Below are positions 23,531 through 31,120 of a stretch of DNA of 64,000 bases, piece after piece; position 1 is the first letter of the stretch, and the number at the start of each line of letters is the position of its first letter. The notes below the pieces were generated by a model. That model saw only the letters and a program-made list of their open reading frames with translations, searched no databases and had not been told where the DNA came from. The position numbers and the translations under genes were made by a program. The stretch spans positions 972,001 to 1,036,000 of the forward strand of contig NZ_CP047095.1 of assembly GCF_009806575.1 (NCBI RefSeq). Direction: 5' to 3'. The stretch is from Rossellomorea marisflavi (GTDB lineage: Bacteria; Bacillota; Bacilli; Bacillales; Bacillaceae_B).

Positions 23531-23546
23531 GTGGGTCAACGCTCCT

Positions 23547-23933
23547 TTACATACTGGTAACAAAATTGATGAAGACCACGAACATCAAGGTGACACCCGA
23601 CAATGCACCGACGGGGAAGGCGAAGCTCTTATTATGCCTCCATTCATAAAGGCTGGCAGCCAGTCCTGCTGCGCATAACACACCCCATATAGGATTGAAG
23701 ATGGCCTCGGCCACTTCGTCGGAAAACCATTCATAGCCGCTTGAAAGCCAGAAAATCCAGTGAAGGATCAGGAGGCTCAAAACAATATAGGATAATTTCC
23801 TAGGAGGCCTGGTGTTTGTCTTCCTCACCATGAGCGCTGTCATGATGGAACCTAATACGATCAATCCAATCACCAACAAAAAAATAATTGTAAATCCGAT
23901 GATGTCCACGTCCATTCCGCTGAATTTGTACAT
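23547..23933 (-). CDS. membrane protein, unknown
   Basis: Up to 128 residues with four predicted helices (IIGFTIIFLLVIGLIVLGSI, then LSYIVLSLLILHWIFWLSSG, PIWGVLCAAGLAASLYEW and a C-terminal one). The first ATG at 23933 has no clear ribosome site; a GTG at 23909 after AGCGGA may be the true start. Not recognised. Confidence 0.55.
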   Translation of the reverse strand: MYKFSGMDVDIIGFTIIFLLVIGLIVLGSIMTALMVRKTNTRPPRKLSYIVLSLLILHWIFWLSSGYEWFSDEVAEAIFNPIWGVLCAAGLAASLYEWRHNKSFAFPVGALSGVTLMFVVFINFVTSM

Positions 23934-24213
23934 GTAGAATCTTGGTAAATGATTTCTATGACATGATTGTATCGGATTATTTATTGTAAAACAATAAAAA
24001 GTTTTTCTTTTTCAATAATAATTTGTTGTTTACCTCAGAATATGGTCACCATGAGCAGGCAGTATGTGATAAGAACCCACTATCTATGTTCTCAATGTCC
24101 GCTTATTGTGTGAGGAACACCATACGCGGACATAGAGAGAAACTTTCGGTACGATCCAAAGGAGATACGCAGCATTTTTTTACTCATAAGGGGACTCCTT
24201 TCCTATAGAAAGA
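23934..24213. other. AT-rich gap with a nested inverted repeat
   Basis: No convincing gene. At 24095-24133 ATGTCCGC and GCGGACAT flank an inner pair GTGT and ACAC around GAGGA, so the stretch can form a two-level hairpin. It has no T tract and is not a standard terminator. The rest is AT-rich leader or promoter sequence. Confidence 0.4.
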
Positions 24214-24242
24214 TTGCAATTGAGAGTGAGAATTGTTATCAT
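24214..24242 (+). promoter_or_regulatory. promoter with overlapping Fur box
   Basis: TTGCAA at 24214-24219 and TATCAT at 24237-24242 with a 17-base spacer. TGAGAATTGTTATCA at 24227-24241 is a 7-1-7 Fur box covering the -10 region, so iron-bound Fur should repress the nitroreductase. Confidence 0.75.
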
Positions 24243-24277
24243 TTAGATGAGAGATAAGCAGATAAGGAGATACAATC

Positions 24278-24820
24278 ATGACAAACATTGCTAAAACGAT
24301 ACGCGAACGCCGCTCCATAAAAGCCGGCTACATTGATAAAGAAGTCACACAGGAAACGGTGCTGAACCTATTGGAGGATGCCGTCTGGGCACCGAATCAC
24401 GGACTCCGTGAGCCGTGGCGATTCATCTTCGTACCGGCGGATGAGAAGGAAGGATTCGTAGAGGATCTCGTGAAAACCTTCCCGCCCGATATGAGGGAGA
24501 ACCGCCGCAACTACTTCAGCCAGCCTGCGGCGATCCTTGTCGTCGTCATGACCGAAGACCCCCGTCAGAAGCAGTGGGAAGAGAACTTCGGAGCCATCGG
24601 CGCCATGATCCAAAACTTCCAGCTCCTCGCCTGGGAACAGCAGCTCGGAGTTGTGTGGAAAACAAATCCTCATATTTATGATCCGAAGGTCCATGAATTG
24701 CTCGGCGTCGAAAAGGGCGAGAAAATCGCCGGATTCCTGCACCTCGGCTACTTTGATGAGGTTCCGCCGGCGAAGAAGAGGACACCGATTGAAGACAAGT
24801 TTTCCGTTTACGGGAAATGA
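24278..24820 (+). CDS. nitroreductase family protein, Fur-controlled
   Basis: A 180-residue FMN-dependent nitroreductase-fold protein. TIRERRSIKAGYID is the N-terminal FMN-phosphate-binding stretch, WAPNHGLREPWRFIFV follows, and GAIGAMIQNFQLLAWEQQLGVVW is the conserved central helix. It reduces nitro groups, quinones or flavins using NAD(P)H. AAGGAG lies 8 bases before the ATG. The Fur box suggests an iron-related job, for instance reductive release of iron or supply of reduced flavin, comparable with B. subtilis yfhC, which I recall as Fur-regulated; this is inference. Confidence 0.85.
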   Translation: MTNIAKTIRERRSIKAGYIDKEVTQETVLNLLEDAVWAPNHGLREPWRFIFVPADEKEGFVEDLVKTFPPDMRENRRNYFSQPAAILVVVMTEDPRQKQWEENFGAIGAMIQNFQLLAWEQQLGVVWKTNPHIYDPKVHELLGVEKGEKIAGFLHLGYFDEVPPAKKRTPIEDKFSVYGK

Positions 24821-24825
24821 TGTAG

Positions 24826-24857
24826 AAGAAGGGCTCGCAGGGGTCCTTCTTTTTTTC
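24826..24857 (+). terminator. Rho-independent terminator
   Basis: AAGAAGG and CCTTCTT close a stem followed by a T run. Confidence 0.8.
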
Positions 24858-24916
24858 TGGGATGAATAAGACAATCCGCATCCGTCATATCCTTTGAAAA
24901 AAACAGGTGTGTGATC

Positions 24917-25114
24917 ATGGGGATGAAAGCTCAGCATCAAGTGATCTTTTACGCCATCCACAGTTCGAGTATCAAGAGATTCCTTCTCTTAGACTGTCTG
25001 GCGGGGACGGGTTTTTATTACATGGGAAAAGTGATGTCATCAAGCGTATACGTTGGGATAGCAAGTAGCGTCATTTGTACCGAAGGCATCAAACGATTGC
25101 TTCGAAAAAGATAA
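24917..25114 (+). CDS. small protein, unknown
   Basis: About 65 residues from ATG 24917; AGGTGTG lies upstream. It has one moderately hydrophobic stretch (VYVGIASSVICTEGIKRL) and a basic end RLLRKR. A perfect terminator follows right after the stop, which supports a real transcript. Function unknown. Confidence 0.5.
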   Translation: MGMKAQHQVIFYAIHSSSIKRFLLLDCLAGTGFYYMGKVMSSSVYVGIASSVICTEGIKRLLRKR

Positions 25115-25160
25115 AAAAGGCCAACAATTTGAGTGAGTCTCGAATTGTTGGCCTTTTGTT
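25115..25160 (+). terminator. Rho-independent terminator
   Basis: AAAAGGCCAACAATT pairs perfectly with AATTGTTGGCCTTTT. Confidence 0.93.
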
Positions 25161-25503
25161 TATATGTTTTCTTGAAAAGGATAGATGGATGCAGCTCACC
25201 GGATGAAATGGGTCCGATAGCCAGGGAAATGAGAAACGTTGACGAAGTGTTGCTGCACGGTCATTCTTATATATGTGCTTCGATATAGGGATTAACGACA
25301 GAACACCTTCTTCCGGTTGATTGGGAGGAGGTTTTTTTGATTTTTTCTTTAATAAGCCCGCATTTTCGACTCGGATCGAATCCACGTCCCTGCAGTATTT
25401 GAACATCTAATTAATAAATCATCCCATTAGATTATAAATCGTTGACACTCCGATTCTTTCATTTGGTAGCATATAGGGGAGGGGCAGAGAGGAGGTATAG
25501 AAC
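25161..25503. other. intergenic gap
   Basis: No supported gene. A terminator-like stem with G:U pairs lies at 25303-25340 (ACCTTCTTCC with GGGAGGAGGT, then seven T), but there is no clear gene before it. TTGACA at 25443 may be the -35 element of the next gene, with TAGCAT downstream at a long 19-base spacing. Confidence 0.4.
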
Positions 25504-25845
25504 ATGGAGATACCCGTAATAGAAGAATTGCTTAGGATTTTGATGATCGCAGTCATGTGTAACCAACTCGTCATGGCATTCGCCATTTTTGTTGTGAAAG
25601 AATACTGGGTCCCCCGTTTCGAAAGGTCTATGAATGAACCGCCTCAAACCACTTTTCAACGGATCGAAAATGGACTGCACTATTCCTTCTGGGCGACAGG
25701 TTACTGGATCCACAAAAGAGTGGCGGGTCGGAAGTGGATCGTCCAGAAAAGCCTATTCCTTCTCTATATGTTGTTGGAACTGATCGTATTCATTTTGGTT
25801 TATCAAGTGTTCTTCTTAGTGTGGGAGATTGTATTCTATCTTTAA
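25504..25845 (+). CDS. membrane protein, unknown, 113 residues
   Basis: An N-terminal helix (LLRILMIAVMCNQLVMAFAIFVV), a polar basic middle part (residues about 35-78) and a C-terminal helix (LFLLYMLLELIVFILVYQVFFLVW). The middle should face the cytoplasm. GAGGAGG lies about 9 bases before the ATG. Not recognised. Confidence 0.6.
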   Translation: MEIPVIEELLRILMIAVMCNQLVMAFAIFVVKEYWVPRFERSMNEPPQTTFQRIENGLHYSFWATGYWIHKRVAGRKWIVQKSLFLLYMLLELIVFILVYQVFFLVWEIVFYL

Positions 25846-25990
25846 TATTTGGTTAACGTTTAAGTGATGTATTTTTTGGGTTCATGCCTTTTTCAGGCAT
25901 CGCATCTAGTAGGCATCAAAGCCTTCCATTAGTTAGGTGATTCAATCATCGTTGCTTCTGATAGACCAACTTGAAAATCGCTTGTTCTTC

Positions 25991-26133
25991 TTACCATTCA
26001 CAGAAGGGATTTGGCTTAAAGGAAACTCTAATACCAAAAAATCTGGCTGAGCAACGACTCGATTTCACCTTCACATAAACACTGTAAATAATCAGTATCA
26101 CCATAACACAAGCCAAAAACCTTCAGTAAACAT
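25991..26133 (-). pseudogene. possible broken small membrane gene
   Basis: On the minus strand GAGGTGAT lies about 5 bases before an ATG at 26133 (MFTEGFWLVLW, then stop). A second frame, open from an ATG at 26104, continues MVILIIYSVYVKVKSSRCSA to a stop at 25991. One frame change would join the two into a membrane protein of about 48 residues. It may be a decayed gene or chance. Confidence 0.3.
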
Positions 26134-26212
26134 TCCAATCACCTCTAATAAACGTCGTTGGGATTCTTATAAATGCTTTCTATGATGATCTGATAGGCTG
26201 TCCCCTACAGGT

Positions 26213-26483
26213 TCACTCCCCAACCGATTCCACCGTCTCGAATACCCCGATCCAAGCTTTTGTCCGGTCCGCTTCCGTCGGATCATCGGGCAAGTAATAG
26301 CTCCACCCCTTTGATTCACGTTCAGCCGTTCCGTTTCTATACCCCAGAATAAATCGGGCGCTGTTTCTTTTGGCTCTATTTTGGGTCATTTCTTCATGGG
26401 TGAAGGCCCACAGGCCGATATCATCCGCCTATGAAAAGCATGGCCAATAGCATAAGAGTCAATGGTCGGCGAATGACGTTCAT
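26213..26483 (-). pseudogene. small secreted or anchored protein gene with frameshift
   Basis: On the minus strand AGGAAGGG precedes an ATG at 26483 that encodes MNVIRRPLTLMLLAMLFIGG and stops at 26421. The next frame continues from the same point without a start codon: DDIGLWAFTHEEMTQNRAKR and on for some 70 residues to a stop at 26213. A signal-like segment and a well-formed mature domain split by a single frame change point to a frameshifted gene. The ATG overlaps the stop of the upstream small gene (ATGA). Confidence 0.55.
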
Positions 26484-26566
26484 CGTTTACCCTTCCTCGA
26501 AGAATTAGCCGCGATGACCCCGACGATGAGGGGGATACAGATGATGAGCCACGTCCAATAACTCAT
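26480..26566 (-). CDS. 28-residue single-span membrane peptide
   Basis: ATG at 26566, with AAGGAG about 10 bases upstream (overlapping the end of the 102-residue gene), opens MSYWTWLIICIPLIVGVIAA followed by NSSRKGKR. It has one helix with a basic tail. The stop overlaps the ATG of the frameshifted gene as ATGA, so three small genes form one coupled transcript. Function unknown. Confidence 0.5.
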   Translation of the reverse strand: MSYWTWLIICIPLIVGVIAANSSRKGKR

Positions 26567-26572
26567 TCACAT

Positions 26573-26881
26573 TCACTCCTTATCAATTTTTTTAACATGC
26601 TTCTGCTTTTTTCTACCTATTAGCATAGGCGCCGTATTTAGTAGGATCGACACAATGACGAGAACCCACAAAGCTCTTTCCATTGTAGGAACGACGTCCT
26701 CCAGTGCTGACCAGTCTTCTGCTTTTACCCACTGCGAGACGAGACTGTACTCTGCACACATCGTCAATGCGGTGAATGATAGCCCCAGCGCCATGGCGAG
26801 TTTGTGATCCTTTCCAGAGAAATACAGGAAAAGATTTAATACTGTTGCTGCGATCGCGATAAGTCCTAATATAATCCACAT
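26573..26881 (-). CDS. three-span membrane protein, unknown, 102 residues
   Basis: Hydrophobic segments at residues 1-20 (WIILGLIAIAATVLNLFLYF), 29-50 and 68-87, with an acidic loop (VKAEDWSALEDVVPTMER) between the second and third and a lysine-rich tail. GGAGG lies 6 bases before the ATG. It heads the three-gene cluster of small membrane proteins on this strand. Not recognised. Confidence 0.6.
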   Translation of the reverse strand: MWIILGLIAIAATVLNLFLYFSGKDHKLAMALGLSFTALTMCAEYSLVSQWVKAEDWSALEDVVPTMERALWVLVIVSILLNTAPMLIGRKKQKHVKKIDKE

Positions 26882-27029
26882 AGTGAATCCTCCGTTGGTC
26901 TCATTTACAGATAATCTAAATATATCATATATTTCTTTATTTGGAATTAGTTGGTTTAAAGGTTGTGTTTTTGATAGAATGATAGTTAAGATGTTGAATT
27001 GATCGAATACTTAAAGTATGGAGGTCATT

Positions 27030-27350
27030 ATGCTCATTACACTCATCGTCATTGCCTCGCTCTACGCACTTCTTCACCTTTTAACAGGATCCGTCCAGCT
27101 CTTCAAAGGAGATATTCCGGTTCAGAACGCCGTGCTGTTCGTGGCCGGAAGCTTATGCATGGCCGTTTATCTCGTTTTCTTCACAAATACCCTGGGAGCA
27201 CTGGCGTTACTTGCGGCAGGGTTTCTTGTGATTCAGCTAGGAGCTATTCTGAATGGAAAATTCATGAATGGGAAGGTGACCTTCAGCCATCAACTTATCC
27301 GTTTCGTCCTCATGCTTGTAGTGGTAAGTGGATTCGGGTTGGTCATCTGA
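27030..27350 (+). CDS. membrane protein, unknown, 106 residues
   Basis: Started at ATG 27030 behind GGAGGT; the ATG at 27018 overlaps that site. Four hydrophobic segments fill most of the protein (LITLIVIASLYALLHLLTG, AVLFVAGSLCMAVYLVFF, LGALALLAAGFLVIQLGAIL and FVLMLVVVSGFGLVI). A promoter TTGGTT-N18-TAGAAT lies about 45 bases before it. Not recognised. Confidence 0.6.
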   Translation: MLITLIVIASLYALLHLLTGSVQLFKGDIPVQNAVLFVAGSLCMAVYLVFFTNTLGALALLAAGFLVIQLGAILNGKFMNGKVTFSHQLIRFVLMLVVVSGFGLVI

Positions 27351-27488
27351 GAGGATTTAAAACAGGTTGGGGCAAAGTGTTTTCCTAATAGTAAAACCCG
27401 AACTCCTTTGCGTGAAATAAGGCAAAAATAGTTCGGGTTTATTATTTTGCTTGTTGACCATGTAAATGGTTTCTAGCGGTTGATTGGA

Positions 27489-27588
27489 GTGCAAGACGCA
27501 GACTCCAGCGGGAAGAGTAGCTGATGTGAGAACCCACAGGCTTGCCGAGGAGGCTCACGGGCTACCCGCGGAAAGCGAAGTCTTGCAC
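27489..27588 (+). repeat. structured intergenic repeat, copy 2
   Basis: GTGCAAGAC at 27489-27497 and GTCTTGCAC at 27580-27588 are complementary. Between them lie GACTCCAGCGGGAA, GTGAGAACCC, CAGGC, GGCTCACG and CCGCGGAAAGCGA, in the same order as in the minus-strand copy at 21656-21748. The arms differ in sequence between copies but pair in each. Confidence 0.7.
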
Positions 27589-27639
27589 GCAAATCATGAG
27601 CGATATAAAGAATCTACACTGATTGTTTTTCATTAAATC

Positions 27640-28536
27640 CTAATCCACAATCACCGACCGCACCCTCTTCAAAAACTCCCGGATGACCCGGGACAATCCA
27701 TTATTCGCGTTATAAAAATACCCGAAGGAATACGTTTTATAATAAGGCGGTGCGAAGTTCACGAGTACGTATTCGGCGCTTCGGGATAATCCTGCGTCGG
27801 TGCGGAAGGCGTAGTCGAAGCCGATGTTGATGGCCGTGTTGGTCTCGAGGGCGAGGCGGATCGTGTCGACGTTGTTGGTGGTGAACAGGATGTCGAAGGG
27901 GAGGGAGCTGAAGCCCTTCATGAATTCTTGGATGTACTTGTCATTGTACAGGACGATGGGTTGGCCGATGAGCATGTCCTGGGTGATGAGCGTTTCCTTG
28001 GCAAGGGGGGAGTGCTTGTTGACGGCGGCAACCATATGCCCGTCGACGAGCTTCTTGAAAACGAGATTGCGGTATCGCTTTTCTTCTTTTTCCGTATAGG
28101 TGATGAAGCCGACGTCGACCTCGCCTTCGAGGACGCGGTCGATGATGAACTCGGTACTGTTTTCATAGACGGACGCCTTGACGTTCGGGTATTCCCGCTT
28201 CAGCTCCGTGATGACGCGCACGAGGATCTCCATGGGGCCGGGATACGTGGCGACCTTGATTTCGCCGTTCATGGTTTCCGTGTAGGTTTCGACTTCATCC
28301 ATGAAATCCTGGAGCTTCAAGAGGACGACCTGGGCTTTTTCGATGAGCCGGCGTCCTTCCTCGGTCGGGATCGAGCCCCTTCTGGAACGATGGAAGATGG
28401 GGATGTTGAGTTCTTTTTCCAACTGTTTGATTGACTGGCTAAGGGCAGGGAGAGTGATGTGGAGTTGTTCTGCCGCTGCCTTCAGGGAGCCGGTTTTTCC
28501 GATTTCGACTATATACTTCAACTGTTCGATTGTCAT
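27640..28536 (-). CDS. LysR family transcriptional regulator
   Basis: A 298-residue LysR regulator. The N-terminal winged helix is MTIEQLKYIVEIGKTGSLKA, then AAEQLHITLPALSQSIKQLE and LFxRSRRG-like HRSRRGSIPTEEG; a linker helix and a two-lobe effector domain follow. It is divergent from bdhA with a 114-base gap holding a 12-base palindrome, so it likely controls bdhA, itself, or both. The effector may relate to acetoin or butanediol but nothing in the sequence proves it. Confidence 0.88.
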   Translation of the reverse strand: MTIEQLKYIVEIGKTGSLKAAAEQLHITLPALSQSIKQLEKELNIPIFHRSRRGSIPTEEGRRLIEKAQVVLLKLQDFMDEVETYTETMNGEIKVATYPGPMEILVRVITELKREYPNVKASVYENSTEFIIDRVLEGEVDVGFITYTEKEEKRYRNLVFKKLVDGHMVAAVNKHSPLAKETLITQDMLIGQPIVLYNDKYIQEFMKGFSSLPFDILFTTNNVDTIRLALETNTAINIGFDYAFRTDAGLSRSAEYVLVNFAPPYYKTYSFGYFYNANNGLSRVIREFLKRVRSVIVD

Positions 28537-28573
28537 AGTAAACCTCTTTTTAGTTACGTTCTGCTTAACAAAC

Positions 28574-28618
28574 GTTAATATTAACTAAATTTAACATAAG
28601 TGTCGTTCGTTGTATACT
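28574..28618 (+). promoter_or_regulatory. bdhA promoter with palindromic site
   Basis: TTAACA at 28591-28596 and TATACT at 28613-28618, 16 bases apart, form a SigA-like promoter. GTTAATATTAAC at 28574-28585 is a perfect palindrome just upstream of the -35, where LysR activators usually bind. Confidence 0.6.
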
Positions 28619-28650
28619 GAGGGTGTAGACAAGATAGAAGGAGATGGCAC

Positions 28651-29700
28651 ATGATGAAAGCACTAAGATGGCATGACCAGAAAGACATCCGTTTGGAAGA
28701 AATCGAAGAACCGGTGACAGGTGCCGGTCAGGTGAAAATGAAAGTGAAATGGTGTGGAATCTGCGGTAGTGATCTTCATGAATACTTGGGCGGACCGATC
28801 TTCATCCCGGTCGATGAGCCCCATCCTCTTACCGGCGAAAAAGCGCCTGTCACCCTCGGGCATGAGTTCTCCGGTGAAGTCGTGGAAGTCGGAGAAGGCG
28901 TGAGCAATTATAAAGTAGGCGACCGCGTTGTCGTGGAACCGATCTTCGCCACACATGGCCACCAAGGCGCTTATAATCTCGATGAGCAAATGGGCTTCCT
29001 AGGACTTGCAGGCGGCGGTGGCGGCTTGAGTGAATACGTGGCTGTCGATGAAGAGCTCCTCTTCAAGCTTCCGGATGACCTTTCCTATGAACAGGGCGCA
29101 CTTGTGGAACCGTCTGCTGTGGCCCTATACGCGGTACGTTCAAGTAAAGTAAAGGCAGGGGATAAAGTCGCGGTGTTCGGATGCGGGCCGATCGGGCTTC
29201 TTGTGATCGAAGCATTGAAAGCCGCTGGTGCGACCGATATCTATGCCGTCGAGCTTTCTCCTGAGAGACAAGCCAAGGCAGAAGAACTCGGTGCGATTGT
29301 CGTCAACCCTGCAGAAGTGGACGATACCGTGGCGGAAATCAGCCGCCTCACCGGTGGAGGTGTCGATGTATCCTTCGAAGTGACAGGGGTACCGGTCGTC
29401 CTTCGCCAGGCAATCCAGTCAACAGGGATCGGTGGCGAAACAATCATCGTCTCCATCTGGGAACAGGGAGCGGAAATCCTGCCGAATGACATCGTCATCA
29501 AGGAACGGACCGTCAAAGGCATCATCGGCTACCGCGACGTGTATCCGGCCGTCCTTTCCCTCATGCAAAAAGGCTACTTCTCTGCCGACAAACTCGTCAC
29601 CAAACGGATCCCTCTCGATGACGTCATCGAAGAAGGCTTCCAGAGCCTGATCAAGGAGAAGAATCAGGTGAAGATTTTGGTGCAATCAGAACAGAAGTAA
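28651..29700 (+). CDS. bdhA: (R,R)-butanediol dehydrogenase
   Basis: A 348-349-residue zinc-dependent medium-chain dehydrogenase. WCGICGSDLHEYLGGP carries the catalytic zinc cysteine near residue 37, GHEFSGEVVEVGEGV the zinc histidine near 70, and VFGCGPIGLLVIEALKAAGA the NAD-binding Rossmann loop near 175. Long stretches match B. subtilis BdhA as I recall it (GDRVVVEPIFATHGHQGAYN, LDEQMGFLGLAGGGGG), including the lack of the four-cysteine structural zinc loop. It interconverts acetoin and 2,3-butanediol. AAGGAG lies 8 bases before two adjacent ATGs. Confidence 0.95.
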   Translation: MMKALRWHDQKDIRLEEIEEPVTGAGQVKMKVKWCGICGSDLHEYLGGPIFIPVDEPHPLTGEKAPVTLGHEFSGEVVEVGEGVSNYKVGDRVVVEPIFATHGHQGAYNLDEQMGFLGLAGGGGGLSEYVAVDEELLFKLPDDLSYEQGALVEPSAVALYAVRSSKVKAGDKVAVFGCGPIGLLVIEALKAAGATDIYAVELSPERQAKAEELGAIVVNPAEVDDTVAEISRLTGGGVDVSFEVTGVPVVLRQAIQSTGIGGETIIVSIWEQGAEILPNDIVIKERTVKGIIGYRDVYPAVLSLMQKGYFSADKLVTKRIPLDDVIEEGFQSLIKEKNQVKILVQSEQK

Positions 29701-29731
29701 AAGGCCGACCATTATCACATTCAATAATAGA

Positions 29732-29770
29732 AAAAGGAGACCCAATTCGTTCAGGATGGGTCTCCTTTTC
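29732..29770 (+). terminator. Rho-independent terminator after bdhA
   Basis: AAAGGAGACCCA pairs with TGGGTCTCCTTT. Confidence 0.9.
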
Positions 29771-29860
29771 TATCTATATAGCGTGCTCAAACATAAGAAT
29801 CCGTAGAAATGAATGATGCCATTGATTACTTGTGCTCTACTAGAGCCCTTTAAGTAAAAT

Positions 29861-30625
29861 CTACGCCTTCACAACCCGCCGACTTGCCATCCCCTTCGAC
29901 CATCGCATGAACGGTCGATAGATCAGATACCCGATCAACGCACCGACGGTACCAAGGATCACATCATCCACATCAAAGCGTCCCAAATGGAGCACATATT
30001 GTGCCAGATTCACAAGGAAGATGAGAATGGCTGACTGTTTGACTACCTTCAACATTCCCACACCCTTCATGATGAGGAGAGGCAGGAAGAATCCGAGTGG
30101 AATGTAGAGAAGGATGTTGCCGAATGTGTTGGATAGGATGATATCGACATTGTAATGGTCCCATCTCGATATGTATTCATACAGGCTGTGAAACGGCATG
30201 ACGTTTGCATTCCGCACCCATGCGTCCATATTGAAATACCCTGCCCCCTCGGGAACCCAGAAGTATTGATTGAAGTAGAAAGGGGTCGAGAAGTAGGCCA
30301 CCATGTTATTCACGATGCGTTGAAGCAGCAGTGTCCATAGCAGCACAAGGGCATAGGCACCTCCGGCCAGCTTCAGGAATAGAAGAACGCCATTATTGAA
30401 AGGGGAATACGACTCCTTCAGTCCGTCCTTCAGGGTTTCTTCATGGCCGAAGCTTTGCAGGGCCGCCTTGGTCGCTTCTTCCGGCTCAAGTCCCTGTGCG
30501 ATGAAATCGCTTTTCAACAGGTCGATGTGCCCCCTCATTTCCTCTTTCAGCTCGAGTCGGTCGATTTCGTCGATGTCGAGTTTGTTTACAATGCGGTCGA
30601 TGTAGTTCTCAATGGTTTGATCCAT
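29861..30625 (-). CDS. VanZ-like membrane protein with N-terminal HAAS/DUF1700-type domain
   Basis: About 254 residues from ATG 30625, 7 bases after GGAGG. Residues 1-75 form a soluble helical domain (DQTIENYIDRIVNKLDIDEI, EEMRGHIDLLKSDFIAQGLE) like the short prefix domains found on membrane proteins next to PadR regulators. The rest has five predicted helices and ends in the VanZ-type signature FDVDDVILGTVGALIGYLIY. Its start overlaps the end of the padR-like gene by 40 bases. VanZ itself gives low-level teicoplanin resistance; a role in envelope stress here is inference. Confidence 0.78.
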   Translation of the reverse strand: MDQTIENYIDRIVNKLDIDEIDRLELKEEMRGHIDLLKSDFIAQGLEPEEATKAALQSFGHEETLKDGLKESYSPFNNGVLLFLKLAGGAYALVLLWTLLLQRIVNNMVAYFSTPFYFNQYFWVPEGAGYFNMDAWVRNANVMPFHSLYEYISRWDHYNVDIILSNTFGNILLYIPLGFFLPLLIMKGVGMLKVVKQSAILIFLVNLAQYVLHLGRFDVDDVILGTVGALIGYLIYRPFMRWSKGMASRRVVKA

Positions 30626-30948
30626 GCGATTCCCTCCGAACATCTGTTGATTAAGGTGTTGACGTTGTTCCACTCTTTTAGCTTCCGGCTCAGTTCGGCC
30701 TTCCCGTCTTCGGTGACGGCGTAGTATTTCCGTCGCGCTCCCGTATCGGGCTCCTGCCAGTAGGAGCGGATCCATCCCTTTTTCTCCAACCGCTTCAGAG
30801 CAGGGTAGAGGGTGCCTTCGCTCATGCTGTAGAGCTCGTCACTGTTTTCCTTCAGCGCCTTCACGATCTGATAGCCGTACATATCCTCCGAGCTGATCAG
30901 GGATAGGAGCAGGATGTCGATGCTGCCCTTCATAATTTCTTTGTCCAA
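30586..30948 (-). CDS. PadR family transcriptional regulator
   Basis: A 120-residue winged-helix protein: MKGSIDILLLSLISSEDMYG, then YQIVKALKENSDELYSMSEG and TLYPALKRLEKKGWI, followed by the wing ARRKYYAVTEDGKAEL, which are the PadR hallmarks. Start at TTG 30948 with GGAGG 8 bases upstream. The usual dimerising C-terminal helix is present. It is coupled with the VanZ-like gene and probably represses this operon, with the membrane protein part of the response. Confidence 0.88.
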   Translation of the reverse strand: MDKEIMKGSIDILLLSLISSEDMYGYQIVKALKENSDELYSMSEGTLYPALKRLEKKGWIRSYWQEPDTGARRKYYAVTEDGKAELSRKLKEWNNVNTLINRCSEGIAWIKPLRTTSTAL

Positions 30949-31120
30949 CCGTCATTCCTCCTTCTATATCGTGTTACTATGTACATCGTTTTACGAGGTA
31001 TATTTGGATTGTACCTCCTTCTATGGAAATTGGCAAGAACATTTAACAATTATTGAAACTTATTCCATCCTGAACTGGTATACTAGTGAATTAATAACCC
31101 AGTAGAAAGGAAGGATCCCC

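Noticed and set aside
24023-24208. 61-codon frame before the nitroreductase
   Set aside because: It has no ribosome site or recognisable features, and it runs over the inverted repeat.
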